From Bacillaceae bacterium IKA-2 (GTDB lineage: Bacteria > Bacillota > Bacilli > Bacillales > Anaerobacillaceae): a stretch of DNA of 64,000 nt. The translations under genes and the position numbers were made by a program. Position 1 is the stretch's first letter; the number at the start of each line of letters is the position of its first letter. Below are positions 45,010-53,969 of this stretch, piece after piece. The notes beneath the pieces were generated by a model that worked only from the letters and a program-made list of their open reading frames with translations, searched no databases and was not told where the DNA came from. The DNA lies in contig CP134492.1 in the NCBI GenBank assembly GCA_031761875.1, positions 1,736,001 through 1,800,000 on the forward strand, given 5' to 3'.

Positions 45010-46803
45010 ATGAGTGCTTTACACCAACAAACAAATGTTAATATACAAGAAAAAGCAAACCTAATCTGGTCTGTTGCAGATGTCATCAGGGGAACTTTTA
45101 AGCCCCATGAATATGGCAAGGTTATATTACCGATGACAATTCTTAAAAGACTAAACGATACACTGCTCCCTACTAAAGATGCGGTACTAAAGAAATATGA
45201 AGAGGTTAAGTCATTTGAGGTTAAAGATGGTTTTCTTGAAATGGCTTCAGGCTATTCATTCTACAACATAAGCCCATTTACTTTTGAAAATCTTTTAAAC
45301 GAGCCAGACCACATTGAGTCCAACTTTAGAGCCTTCATTTCTGGCTTCTCAGATAATATTCAAGACATCATTAAGAACTTCAAGTTTGAGAATACTGTTT
45401 CCGACCTTGTTGGGGCTACTAAAGACGAAGATAAACTCTTCTATGTTATTCAGGAGTTTAACAAACCAAGTGCTTACATGGGAGCTGATAAAGTATCAAC
45501 AACTGATATGGGATATATTTTTGAAGAACTTGTAAGAAAATTTTCGGAGTCCTATAACGAAGAAGCAGGAGCACATTTTACAGCCCGTGACATCATCTAT
45601 ACAATGACAGATTTATTAGTTGCTGAAGAAGAACAAGCATTAATTGAAGAAGGTGTTGTTAAGACTTGTTACGATATGACCATGGGAACATCACAAATGC
45701 TAACCTGTTTAGCAGAAAGATTGGCAGAACTTGATGCTGATGCTGAAGTAGCAATGTTTGGTCAGGAATTCAATCCTGAGACATATGCGATTGCAAAGGC
45801 AGATTTGATTATTAGAGGTGGCAAGGCTGATAATATGCGTTTTGGAGACACCTTATCAAACGATAGATTTGAAGGATATACTTTCGATTATTTAATTTCT
45901 AATCCTCCATTTGGAGTCGATTGGAAGTCGCAAGAAAAAGCAGTTAAGAAAGAAAATAAACTTGGAAAAAATGGTAGATTTGGCGTTGGTCTTCCTAAGA
46001 TTAGTGACGGTCAAATGTTATTTACTTTGAATGGTATCAAAAAGCTTAAAGATACAGGAAAAATGGCAATCATTCATAATGGCTCTCCACTTTCCAGTGG
46101 AGATGCAGGTTCTGGTCCTTCTGAAATTCGCAGACACATCATCGAAAATGATTGGCTTGAAGCAATTATACAACTTCCAAATGACCTTTTTTACAATACT
46201 GGTATCCCAACATATGTTTGGCTAATTTCTAAAAACAAATCCTCTCGTAGAGCTGGCAAAATTCAGTTGATTGACGCATCGAACATGTATAAATCGAGAC
46301 GCAAATCAATTGGCAATAAACGTGTTGACTTATCGGATGCATGTCGAGATGCCATTATTAAAGCCTACGGAGAATTTGACAATAAGTTCTACGCTTATGA
46401 CAAGAAAAGTGTAGAGTCAAAAATATTCAGTAATGAAGACTTCGGGTTCCATAAAATCACGGTCGAGTCGCCTTTGAAAGATGAGGATGGCAAGGTAGTC
46501 TTAAAGAAAGGCAAACCTGCCACAGATACATCGCTTAGAGATACTGAAAGTGTTCCTCTTACAGAAGACGTACAAGAATACTTTAAACGTGAAGTTTTAC
46601 CATACAACCCTGAAGCTTGGATTGATGAAAGTAAAACGGTTGTAGGTTATGAAATTCCTTTTACCCGTCTTTTCTATAAGTATATCGCTCCTGAGAAATC
46701 AGAGGTTATTGCTGAAAGAATTAGTGCGATTGAATTAGAACTTGTGAAATCACTAAAATCACTGTGTATTTGTCAACTCAAAAGCGGTCCACGAATCAGT
46801 TGA
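45010..46803 (+). CDS. hsdM: Type I restriction-modification methylase subunit HsdM, 3' tip interrupted by IS21
   Basis: An N6-adenine DNA methyltransferase. The N-terminal HsdM helical domain (about 10-165) leads into the SAM-dependent core with motif I region YDMTMGTSQMLTCLAER and catalytic motif IV NPPFGVDW. Many relatives have DPTMGTSQM; the proline is methionine here. Native sequence ends at about 46764 (LVKSLKSL), then an IS21-family element supplies a foreign tail to the stop at 46803. The lost end is only FEKDGE (52663-52683), so rejoining gives 591 residues and the truncated protein has nearly all of it. Activity may survive. ATG follows AGGAGG. The insertion separates it from hsdS and hsdR, so those may be starved of transcript. 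Confidence 0.9.
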   Translation: MSALHQQTNVNIQEKANLIWSVADVIRGTFKPHEYGKVILPMTILKRLNDTLLPTKDAVLKKYEEVKSFEVKDGFLEMASGYSFYNISPFTFENLLNEPDHIESNFRAFISGFSDNIQDIIKNFKFENTVSDLVGATKDEDKLFYVIQEFNKPSAYMGADKVSTTDMGYIFEELVRKFSESYNEEAGAHFTARDIIYTMTDLLVAEEEQALIEEGVVKTCYDMTMGTSQMLTCLAERLAELDADAEVAMFGQEFNPETYAIAKADLIIRGGKADNMRFGDTLSNDRFEGYTFDYLISNPPFGVDWKSQEKAVKKENKLGKNGRFGVGLPKISDGQMLFTLNGIKKLKDTGKMAIIHNGSPLSSGDAGSGPSEIRRHIIENDWLEAIIQLPNDLFYNTGIPTYVWLISKNKSSRRAGKIQLIDASNMYKSRRKSIGNKRVDLSDACRDAIIKAYGEFDNKFYAYDKKSVESKIFSNEDFGFHKITVESPLKDEDGKVVLKKGKPATDTSLRDTESVPLTEDVQEYFKREVLPYNPEAWIDESKTVVGYEIPFTRLFYKYIAPEKSEVIAERISAIELELVKSLKSLCICQLKSGPRIS

Positions 46804-46815
46804 AAAAAGGTCCAC

Positions 46816-47562
46816 TTATTTAGTTGGTTTTAGCCATGACATTGTCTCTTCAAATCGGTGACTTACTTCTCGTGAAATATCTAAGATATGTGATTTGTGA
46901 GCAAGTCTATCTACAATTGCACCAGTAAGCATCGGGTCTTTAAAAATCTCTTCCCAGCGATCAAAAGCCAAGTTTGTTGTTATGATTATTGATCCTTTAT
47001 CGTTTCTATTTGATAATAAATTAAATAGTATTTCACAACCAATTTTGTCAAATGATACGTATCCCAGTTCATCTAAAACGACAAGACTGTACTTTTCAAA
47101 TTTGGTTTTATATTGCGATAGTTTGCTTTCACTCATTGCTTCTTTTAACTCTATTATTAAGTTAGGTACAGAGATAAACAATACACTTTTGCCTTCCAAA
47201 CACGCCTTAATACCAAGCCCAATACTATAATGTGATTTCCCGCAGCCAGGAGATCCTATTAAGATTATATTTTCTTTATTTTCAATGAACTGCAACGTTT
47301 CTAGTTCTTCGAATTTCGGTATAAATTTCTTATGGTACTTACTCTTGTCGAAGTCTTCTAAGTACTTGTTAAGAGGGAATTTAGCCCTTCTGAGTCTATG
47401 TTTTAAACCATTCTCAAGCCTTAGTTCTAATTCTCTTTCGAGTAGACGACTTATCAGCTCTCGGTGGGTCATGTTTGTATGGTTTGCTTCATCAAGAAGC
47501 ATTTGATAATTGGTTTTTATATAGGGTAATTTTAGTATATGGGCCATTTCTTGTATTTGCAT
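46816..47562 (-). CDS. istB: IS21-family helper ATPase IstB
   Basis: A 248-residue AAA+ ATPase with Walker A GSPGCGKSHYSIGLG (about 100-114) and Walker B-like SLVVLDELGYVSFD. IstB assembles on DNA and directs the IstA transposase to its target. It starts directly after the istA stop, the usual IS21 order. It appears intact, but its partner transposase is split, so this copy cannot move by itself. Confidence 0.93.
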   Translation of the reverse strand: MQIQEMAHILKLPYIKTNYQMLLDEANHTNMTHRELISRLLERELELRLENGLKHRLRRAKFPLNKYLEDFDKSKYHKKFIPKFEELETLQFIENKENIILIGSPGCGKSHYSIGLGIKACLEGKSVLFISVPNLIIELKEAMSESKLSQYKTKFEKYSLVVLDELGYVSFDKIGCEILFNLLSNRNDKGSIIITTNLAFDRWEEIFKDPMLTGAIVDRLAHKSHILDISREVSHRFEETMSWLKPTK

Positions 47563-48243
47563 TTATTCCACCTCCGAGAAACATAATTCGTTATATCTAG
47601 ATACTTGCCTTGTAGCGATGTTGCTAAGTGCAGTTTTATCTATGTGCATAGATGGAATAATATCGATATGAGATTTATTGTATGTTTCTAGAATCAATAG
47701 TATTTCTTCGATTGGTTTATCATCATTTTCTTGAATGATCTCTATGAATTTTTTCTTGTTTCTGCTAAAATTAGTATCATAGATGGCTTTTAACCTTGGT
47801 ATGCTTTTTAGAGCGTGGGAGTTCTTGATTGCACCTGGTTTTTTGTTTAATGAGTTTAAGTAATGTTTAATTTTAATACTTATCTCGTTAGTACCATCTA
47901 TTTTTTTGTGTTCACAAACGAGTATGTTGTTTGAATAAAAGCCTATTGTGTCGTAATATTTCTTGATTGTTATTAAGCGTCCTACAAGATACTCCGGTAC
48001 TGAATAGTGGTTGTTATCAACTCGTACAAAACTATATTTATTTGGTTTTTGCACTGTAACTGTTGCAAGATCAAGCTTTGGTTTTGTAGGTTGAAGATGT
48101 TTTATTTCTTCAGAAATAGTGCTGTCTTTATTGAGTTCTATCAATATAGTATTCAAGTATTCACGTGCATCATCGAATGTCTTAAACTTATAAGTTAACG
48201 CAAATGCTTTGTTCCTAATTATCTTCACGCTGCCCTCCACATG
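47563..48243 (-). pseudogene. istA: IS21 transposase IstA, 3' part
   Basis: The C-terminal 226 residues of IstA (HVEGSVKIIRNKAFAL, then a Mu-C-like beta-barrel region). It joins in frame with 51744-52568 if the RIT element and one copy of AGAAGGGT are removed, giving a 501-residue transposase (275 plus 226 residues). The break falls in the NEKGHVEGSV block, next to the expected catalytic glutamate region. Confidence 0.88.
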
Positions 48244-48277
48244 ACCCTTCTAATGCAAAGCTTTACATTAGAAGGGT
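48244..48277. repeat. 12-bp perfect hairpin at the RIT left junction
   Basis: ACCCTTCTAATG (48244-48255) and CATTAGAAGGGT (48266-48277) pair perfectly around a 10-nt loop. The outer arm includes the junction core and the inner arm begins the terminal inverted repeat. The other RIT end has no equivalent. Confidence 0.8.
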
Positions 48278-48314
48278 AATGAAAAGTATATGATAATGTA
48301 AAGTAAGGCTGTTA
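48270..48314 (+). repeat. RIT terminal inverted repeat, left copy
   Basis: 45 bp starting AGAAGGGTAATGAAAAGTAT and ending AAGTAAGGCTGTTA. Its reverse complement is found at 51707-51751 without mismatch. The run of TAAAGTAA motifs inside may be recombinase sites. Confidence 0.88.
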
Positions 48315-48378
48315 AATAACCGTAAGTAAAGGATCCCTCGCTGTTTTACTTTACATTATCTGCAACGCAAACACTATT

Positions 48379-49398
48379 TTATTTATCAAATCTTTTTAGC
48401 CATTCCAATAAATCTCCACTTTTTTGCCAAGAAGGTGCACCTTTTGGTACAACATCTGTATATGCTTTTTCAATTGCTTCTCTTTTTTGTTTTGAATCTA
48501 CCTTAGCGTAAATTTCAGTTGTTTGGACAGAACGGTGACCTAGTATATCACGGATGTATATGAGATTAACTCCTGCTTGGAGTAAGTGCATAGCTTTTGA
48601 ATGTCTCAGACAATGACAGCTAAATCGTTCTGGGATTAATATTTGATCTTTAATACGAGCCTTGCGTGCATATTTATCTAGTATGTAATTCACCCCTGCC
48701 CGGGTCAGTTTTTCTCCTCTTTTGTTACAGAACAATGGGTACATGTTTGCTGACAAACTTAACAGCCCCTGCTCATCCATATATCGATTTAATAAATCTA
48801 ACGGAGCATCCATCAGAGGGACTATCCGGGCTTTATTCCCCTTACCAATTAACTTTACAGTACATGGTCTGTCAAAACGTACTTGTGACGGAGTGAGGTC
48901 AATGATTTCCTGTACTCTTCCACCGCTTTCATACATAATTGACAAAAGAGCAAGATCTCTTCGTCCTATTTTAGTTGACTGATCAGGCATTTCCAAAAGT
49001 AGTCTGATCCCATTAAGCGTTAGGTAACTGATTGATTTTGTTTCTGTTTTCTTAACCCGGATTCCAAGGATTCTCTGCCATTCCAAAAGATTATCGGGGC
49101 TCTGATACTGGAGATATTGGAAGAAAGAGTGTAATGCCGCAAGGCGGACGTTCCTTGTGGCTGTACTACAGCCACGCTCTGTTTCTATCCAGTCAAGAAA
49201 GTGAATAACCATTTCCTTATTAATCATGCCCAGCGTCAGAGAATTTGTTTTTATTCCTTTTTTATCCTTGATAAATGTAAGGAAAAGTACAAATGTGTCT
49301 CTATAAGAGGCAATCGTATTTATACTGAACCCCATTTCTCCTGGCAGGTATTTTGTAAGAAATCCTGTCAGATAGCGAGAGAAATCAGTCGGCTTCAT
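48379..49398 (-). CDS. RIT tyrosine recombinase C
   Basis: A 339-residue phage-integrase-type tyrosine recombinase, the third and last of the trio. The active site reads HCLRHSKAMHLLQAG (HxxR), ILGHRSVQTTEIY with nucleophile tyrosine, and an upstream arginine in ESGGRVQEIIDL. SAM-like N-terminal domain about residues 1-90. ATG 49398 has GGAGG 8 nt upstream; the frame is open to 49428. It overlaps the preceding recombinase by 14 bp, so all three are translated together. Confidence 0.92.
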   Translation of the reverse strand: MKPTDFSRYLTGFLTKYLPGEMGFSINTIASYRDTFVLFLTFIKDKKGIKTNSLTLGMINKEMVIHFLDWIETERGCSTATRNVRLAALHSFFQYLQYQSPDNLLEWQRILGIRVKKTETKSISYLTLNGIRLLLEMPDQSTKIGRRDLALLSIMYESGGRVQEIIDLTPSQVRFDRPCTVKLIGKGNKARIVPLMDAPLDLLNRYMDEQGLLSLSANMYPLFCNKRGEKLTRAGVNYILDKYARKARIKDQILIPERFSCHCLRHSKAMHLLQAGVNLIYIRDILGHRSVQTTEIYAKVDSKQKREAIEKAYTDVVPKGAPSWQKSGDLLEWLKRFDK

Positions 49399-50359
49399 AA
49401 TGGTCAACCTCCGGAAATACATAGGCACAAACGTTATCTACTTCTCTAATTAAATCAGGGTACATGTCAGATGTTAGCCTTACATACTTATCTGTAGCCT
49501 CTAATGACTGATGCCCAAGATATTTTGATAATATTGGGAGTGAGTAGTATAAATCTAGCCCAGCTTCTGACATTTTCACAAGAGAGTGTACACTGAAAGT
49601 GTGACGAAAGTCATGCATTCTTGGGCCAAAACCCTTCCCACCATGTGGAATTCCTGCATTCCAGAGTATTTTTCTGAACCATTCATATATTGCCTTGGCA
49701 TTACATTTTTGCCCATTGTTCTTGATAAAAAAATAACCTTTCGGTTCATATTTGCCGGGACGAACATTCCTATATTGAATACACACCTCAGTTAGTGTTT
49801 CAGATAATGGGAGTATTCGGTCTTTGCCGTTTTTCGTTTCCCTGACAATAATATTTTTTGCATCAAGATCAACATCCTTACATGTTAGGGATAACGCTTC
49901 GCTGATACGGATGCCACAGCCATATAGCATTCTAAATAAAGCGGGGAGTACATACACAGTTGTTTCAAATCGTCTATTAACTTTAAGCGTATCACATGCA
50001 TCGAAGAATGCATTCACTTCCTTTTTCGAGAAAATATGTGGTACAAACGTACTGCTGTACTTTTTAGGCAATCTCGGTATATGTGATGGATATCCCATAT
50101 CATTTAAATAGGCGGAAAATTTTGCAATATAATGAATCCTCGCATAACGTGTCTTGTCTGATTCATTTGGACGCTTCTCACTCCATTTATCAACAATCTC
50201 CTTTGATAGACCGAGTTTTAATACGGCATTATCTATTGTAAATCTGTCAAATAACGAAAGTGTGTAAGTGGCATCAACAAACTTGTAACCGAGGTTTCTT
50301 TTGAAATCAATGTACTGTTCGATTAAACCAGCATAAATACCACAATAGTTCGGCATCAT
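49385..50359 (-). CDS. RIT tyrosine recombinase B
   Basis: A 324-residue tyrosine recombinase with the first arginine in LYGCGIRISEALSL, HxxR in MHDFRHTFSVHSL, and YLGHQSLEATDKYVRL with the tyrosine. The start ATG 50359 overlaps the stop of recombinase A (ATGA), behind AAGGAGGTGG. It has all catalytic residues. In RIT elements the middle protein works with the other two. Confidence 0.92.
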   Translation of the reverse strand: MMPNYCGIYAGLIEQYIDFKRNLGYKFVDATYTLSLFDRFTIDNAVLKLGLSKEIVDKWSEKRPNESDKTRYARIHYIAKFSAYLNDMGYPSHIPRLPKKYSSTFVPHIFSKKEVNAFFDACDTLKVNRRFETTVYVLPALFRMLYGCGIRISEALSLTCKDVDLDAKNIIVRETKNGKDRILPLSETLTEVCIQYRNVRPGKYEPKGYFFIKNNGQKCNAKAIYEWFRKILWNAGIPHGGKGFGPRMHDFRHTFSVHSLVKMSEAGLDLYYSLPILSKYLGHQSLEATDKYVRLTSDMYPDLIREVDNVCAYVFPEVDHYEAD

Positions 50360-51603
50360 TCCACCTCCTTGGCATAAAATGGCGTTTTTAAGAGTGGAAC
50401 ATCTAATGCGCATTGGCTCAAAGATGTTAAGTCTATTCGTAAATAAGTTTTTGTGCTTTCGGTATTCTTGTGACCTAGCACTTCTGATATAACATGGATG
50501 GGTATTTTTTGTTCCAGTAGTTGCCCAGCAAGACTGTGCCTCAAAGCATGAGGACCATGTTTCTTTTCTGTTATGTTTTTAATGCCAGCACGACGGAGAT
50601 AAAAAGTAACAATGCTATGCAAAGTCGATCTATTTAGGCAGTTATATGGCGGGATTGCATGTAGGAAGACATAAGGAAGATCAGATTTAGGCCGTCCATA
50701 CTTCAGATAATCGATAATAGCCTCTCCTATTTCTATTAAAAGTGGATGCTCAATCTTATTTTTAGTCTTTTGTTGAACAAGTGTAATTGTATTCTTTTCC
50801 CAGTGTATGTTTTCAAACTTCAACAGACAGATGTCAGAAGCCCTCAATCCCAATCGTGCAGCCAATAGTATCATAGCAGCATCACGCTTCCCTTTTGGGC
50901 TACTTCTGTCAACAGTATTGATTAATGATTCAACTTCATTTTTCGTATATGTCGTGGGTAGTTTACATTGCTTCTTGTAATTGTCTTTTGGAATTAGGTA
51001 TGAAAAGTCAATCCCTGTATACCCATTGTCATGTAGATATCTCATAAACCCACGTAAAGTGGTAAGCATGCTGTGGCGCGTTGCAGGTGTATAAAAACCA
51101 AGCTGATTCACAAATCCTAAAATGTGTTGTTTTTTAATTGCTTCGGTTTCCATGACTCCTTCTTCATTAAAAAAACTAAGAAAGCGATGAAGATTTAATC
51201 GGTAATGACCAAGCGTATTTTCTGTAATACCCAAAGATTTTCGGTGATTAAGGAAATCCACCATAGGATTACCGATGCAACCATAAAATTGGTAGGATTT
51301 CTTTGCCCTTCTGTATTGGAACGTTCCTGTAGACTGAAATTCAGTTAGAACATCCACACACCGGATTATGCTCTTTTCCCAATGGCTAAATTCCTCGTAT
51401 TTCCCAGTACCAATAAAGTCAGCTATAAATGCTCCACCTACTGACGCTGAATAATACTCAATCTGATTGTTTTCCATAAAAGTAGCCAGTTTTTGCCACG
51501 CGGAACGATATTGGCTTATCCTTGATTCGGAATAGGACATATCCCGAAGGGATTTAACTACTTCTGAGGACAGTTGTTCAAATGTTTGATATTTTTGTTC
51601 CAT
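50356..51603 (-). CDS. RIT tyrosine recombinase A
   Basis: A 415-residue tyrosine recombinase and the first gene of the trio. Active-site blocks: ARLGLRASDICLLKFENI (arginine), HALRHSLAGQLLEQ (HxxR) and VLGHKNTESTKTYLRI (tyrosine). The N-terminal extension of about 110 residues precedes the core-binding domain. ATG 51603 is preferred because AGGAGG is 7-8 nt upstream; the ATG at 51609 abuts it. Confidence 0.92.
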   Translation of the reverse strand: MEQKYQTFEQLSSEVVKSLRDMSYSESRISQYRSAWQKLATFMENNQIEYYSASVGGAFIADFIGTGKYEEFSHWEKSIIRCVDVLTEFQSTGTFQYRRAKKSYQFYGCIGNPMVDFLNHRKSLGITENTLGHYRLNLHRFLSFFNEEGVMETEAIKKQHILGFVNQLGFYTPATRHSMLTTLRGFMRYLHDNGYTGIDFSYLIPKDNYKKQCKLPTTYTKNEVESLINTVDRSSPKGKRDAAMILLAARLGLRASDICLLKFENIHWEKNTITLVQQKTKNKIEHPLLIEIGEAIIDYLKYGRPKSDLPYVFLHAIPPYNCLNRSTLHSIVTFYLRRAGIKNITEKKHGPHALRHSLAGQLLEQKIPIHVISEVLGHKNTESTKTYLRIDLTSLSQCALDVPLLKTPFYAKEVE

Positions 51604-51706
51604 AATCATAACCTCCTATATTTAACGTAGGCGACCTCGCCTATATTAAATATAGCCATTGAAAATGTAAAGTAAAACAACTAGAATCACTTTGTTTATA
51701 GTTATC

Positions 51707-51751
51707 TAACAGCCTTACTTTACATTATCATATACTTTTCATTACCCTTCT
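51707..51751 (-). repeat. RIT terminal inverted repeat, right copy
   Basis: Reverse complement of 48270-48314 over 45 bp, ending in ACCCTTCT where istA sequence resumes. Confidence 0.88.
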
Positions 51752-52568
51752 CGTTTCCACTGAAACAATTAGTGACGTTGATATCGAATCCGTAGTAGAG
51801 TGACAATTTTAGCAAATTCTCATTGAGGACTTTTTCAGTTTTACCTATGAATTTTGATACTACATTTCTCATATTGTCGTACACAATCTCTGAATAAACG
51901 CCACCTAACATATCGAAGAAACGCACATGAGAATCCATAAAGACGTCTTGCTTTTGATTCTTATATAAATACGCCCATCTGAAATCAGCAGCTGGTGAAG
52001 ATAGTACAGCTAGATGATAGGTATTGATCTCCCCGTTTATTTCTAACTTCACTTCGCCAAAATCATATTCAAGTCTTTGCCCTAAATCATATGATTGTTT
52101 AATAAAGCATTCCTTAGGTTTGTTTCTTTTTTCTCTGATTTTATTTGTAATAGTTGTATATCCAATATCAAACTTTTCATTGACTAGCATTTGGTGAATT
52201 TGCAAATTAGTCAGCTGTTGTTTATGTCGACCTAACTCTTTACACTTTTCAGATTCACTCTCTAGGATTTCGTCTAATCTGGTATCGATTTCTGCTGTGT
52301 ACTTTCTTGGCTTTCTATTTTGAGCATTATACTTTGGTGCCTCGCATATTTTTTCTTGTACTTCTTGTACTTCTTTTTTATTAACGTCTAAGGCATTCAA
52401 CAGAGTATTGTTCTTCTGGTACTCATTCCAATAGATTGCGACTGTTTTCCGATTGATGTTTAAAAGCTTGGCAGCTTTTCTATTGGATACACCTTGCTGC
52501 TTTAGTTTTATTATTGCATGTTTGTCCATTATCTCAATCACTCCATCCCACCCCTTTACTGCCATCAT
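51744..52568 (-). pseudogene. istA: IS21 transposase IstA, 5' part
   Basis: The N-terminal 275 residues of IstA: helix-turn-helix (MDKHAIIKLKQQGVSNRKAA, then NINRKTVAIYW) and the RNase H-like core with first Asp in YDFGEVKLEI and second in VYDNMRNVV. The native frame ends at SGNEKG; the following NEKYMIM comes from the RIT element. The start may be 52568 or ATG 52529, the latter with GGAG upstream. It is inactive as it stands. Confidence 0.88.
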
Positions 52569-52684
52569 AACAGTAAGAGATTAGTGTTAAAGTACTGGAC
52601 CGTTTTTCAATTGATATTATTCTATTAATGGGCCACTTTTAGAGTATCATAAACAATCACTGTTTGAGAAAGATGGTGAGTAGT

Positions 52685-53952
52685 ATGAGAAAAATGAAAG
52701 ATAGTGGAATATCTTGGTTGGGAGAAATTCCGACTGATTGGGAAGCGGTTAAAATCAAGCATGCTTTAAAAGAAAGAAAAGAAAATAATAAGCCTCAAAA
52801 AACAGATAATATTCTTTCTTTGCTTAAAGATAGAGGTGTAATCCCATATCGTGAGAAAGGTGATATTGGAAATAAGTCAAAAGAAAATCTTGAAGATTAC
52901 AAACTTGCATATCCTGGTGATATCGTCTTAAATAGTATGAATGTTATTATTGGTTCTGTAGGTTTGTCAAAATATTTTGGTGCAGTAAGCCCAGTATACT
53001 ATATGTTAAAAAATAGATATTCCAAGGATTCAATTGAATATTTTAATTATGTTTTTCAAACTGAGGAGTTTCAAAAATCCTTAATTGGTTATGGAAATGG
53101 CATTCTTGCACATAGAATGAGAATTCAGATGCTAAAGCTAAATACAGTCATGATTCCTTATCCTTTACCAGAGTTACAAAAAGAAATCTCCACCTACCTC
53201 GACCAAAAAGTCGACTTCATCGACAACATCATCGAGAAAACAAAAGAGTCAATTAAAGAATACAAGAAGTACAAGCAGTCTCTTATCACAGAAACCGTAA
53301 CAAAAGGATTAAATCCCAATGTAAAGATGAAGGATTCTGGGATTGAGTGGATTGGAGAAGTGCCTGAGCATTGGGAAGCAAGGAAATTAAAATATGATTT
53401 TGAAATAGTAAAACGTATTGCTGGTGAGTTGGGTTACAATGTTTTGTCAATAACTCAGCAAGGTCTTAAGGTGAAAGATATTGTTTCAAATGATGGTCAA
53501 CAATCTTCAGACTACAGTAAATATCAACATGTATATTCTGGGGATTATGCTATGAACCTATGGATTTGTTAACAGGTTGGATTGATTTATCGGATTTTGA
53601 AGGTGTTACAAGTCCAGACTATCGAGTTTTTCGATTAAAAGTAAAAACAAATTATTCTAAAGAGTATTTTAAGAATGTTTTTCAAATTTGCTTTAGTAAC
53701 CGTATCTTTTATGGGTTGGGACAAGGGGTTTCAATTCTTGGTAGGTGGAGATTACAAACTGAACCATTTTTGAATTTTTCGCTTCCAATTCCTCCTAAAG
53801 ATGAACAAGAAGAAATCGTTGCTTTTATTAATTCTAAGACTTTAGAAATCAATCGACTTTTGAGTAGAAAGCAATCACTATTAGAACAAATCATAGCATT
53901 TAAGAAATCCCTTATCTACGAAGTAGTAACGGGTAAAAAAGAAATAAACTAA
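52685..53952 (+). pseudogene. hsdS: Type I specificity subunit HsdS, frameshifted
   Basis: The DNA-recognition subunit with two target recognition domains, each opening with the repeat KDSGISWLGEIP / KDSGIEWIGEVPEHWEA, and helical spacers (ELQKEISTYLDQKVDFID; DEQEEIVAFINSKTLEINR). The reading frame breaks at about 53556-53559: the first part ends GDYAMNLWIC and the next frame continues MDLLTGWIDLSDFEGVTSPD. One missing base would restore the usual MNHMDLLTGW. The site is not a homopolymer, so phase variation is unlikely. A truncated protein with the first recognition domain could still be made from 52685-53572. The original hsdM stop (52681-52683) ends 2 bp before its ATG. Confidence 0.85.
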
Positions 53953-53969
53953 AAGGAGGAAAACAAAAC

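Larger units (their letters stand above)
48244..51751 (-). mobile_element. Recombinase-in-trio (RIT) element inside istA
   Basis: About 3,500 bp with three overlapping tyrosine recombinase genes and 45-bp near-terminal inverted repeats. The 8-bp AGAAGGGT (minus strand) is present at both junctions (48244-48251 and 51744-51751) as a direct repeat. Three overlapping integrases with large terminal inverted repeats are the defining layout of RIT elements. Confidence 0.9.
46765..52655 (-). mobile_element. IS21-family element inserted in hsdM, itself carrying a RIT element
   Basis: The ends read inward as TGTATTTGTCAACTC and TGTTTATGATACTCT, converging on AAAAG[CT]GG[CT]CCA, an imperfect 27-bp terminal inverted repeat. 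ATCACTG flanks both sides (46758-46764 and 52656-52662), a 7-bp target duplication within the family's range. Without the 3.5-kb internal insertion the element is about 2.4 kb with istA and istB on the minus strand. Confidence 0.9.

Noticed and set aside
45580-45720. GTSQM in HsdM motif I taken as a mutated SAM site
   Set aside because: As I recall it, this type I subfamily normally has TMGTSQML here, so only the Met in place of Pro before it is unusual.
47285-47506. Plus-strand open frame over istB
   Set aside because: Shadow of the IS21 ATPase gene; low-complexity Ser/Leu-rich translation.
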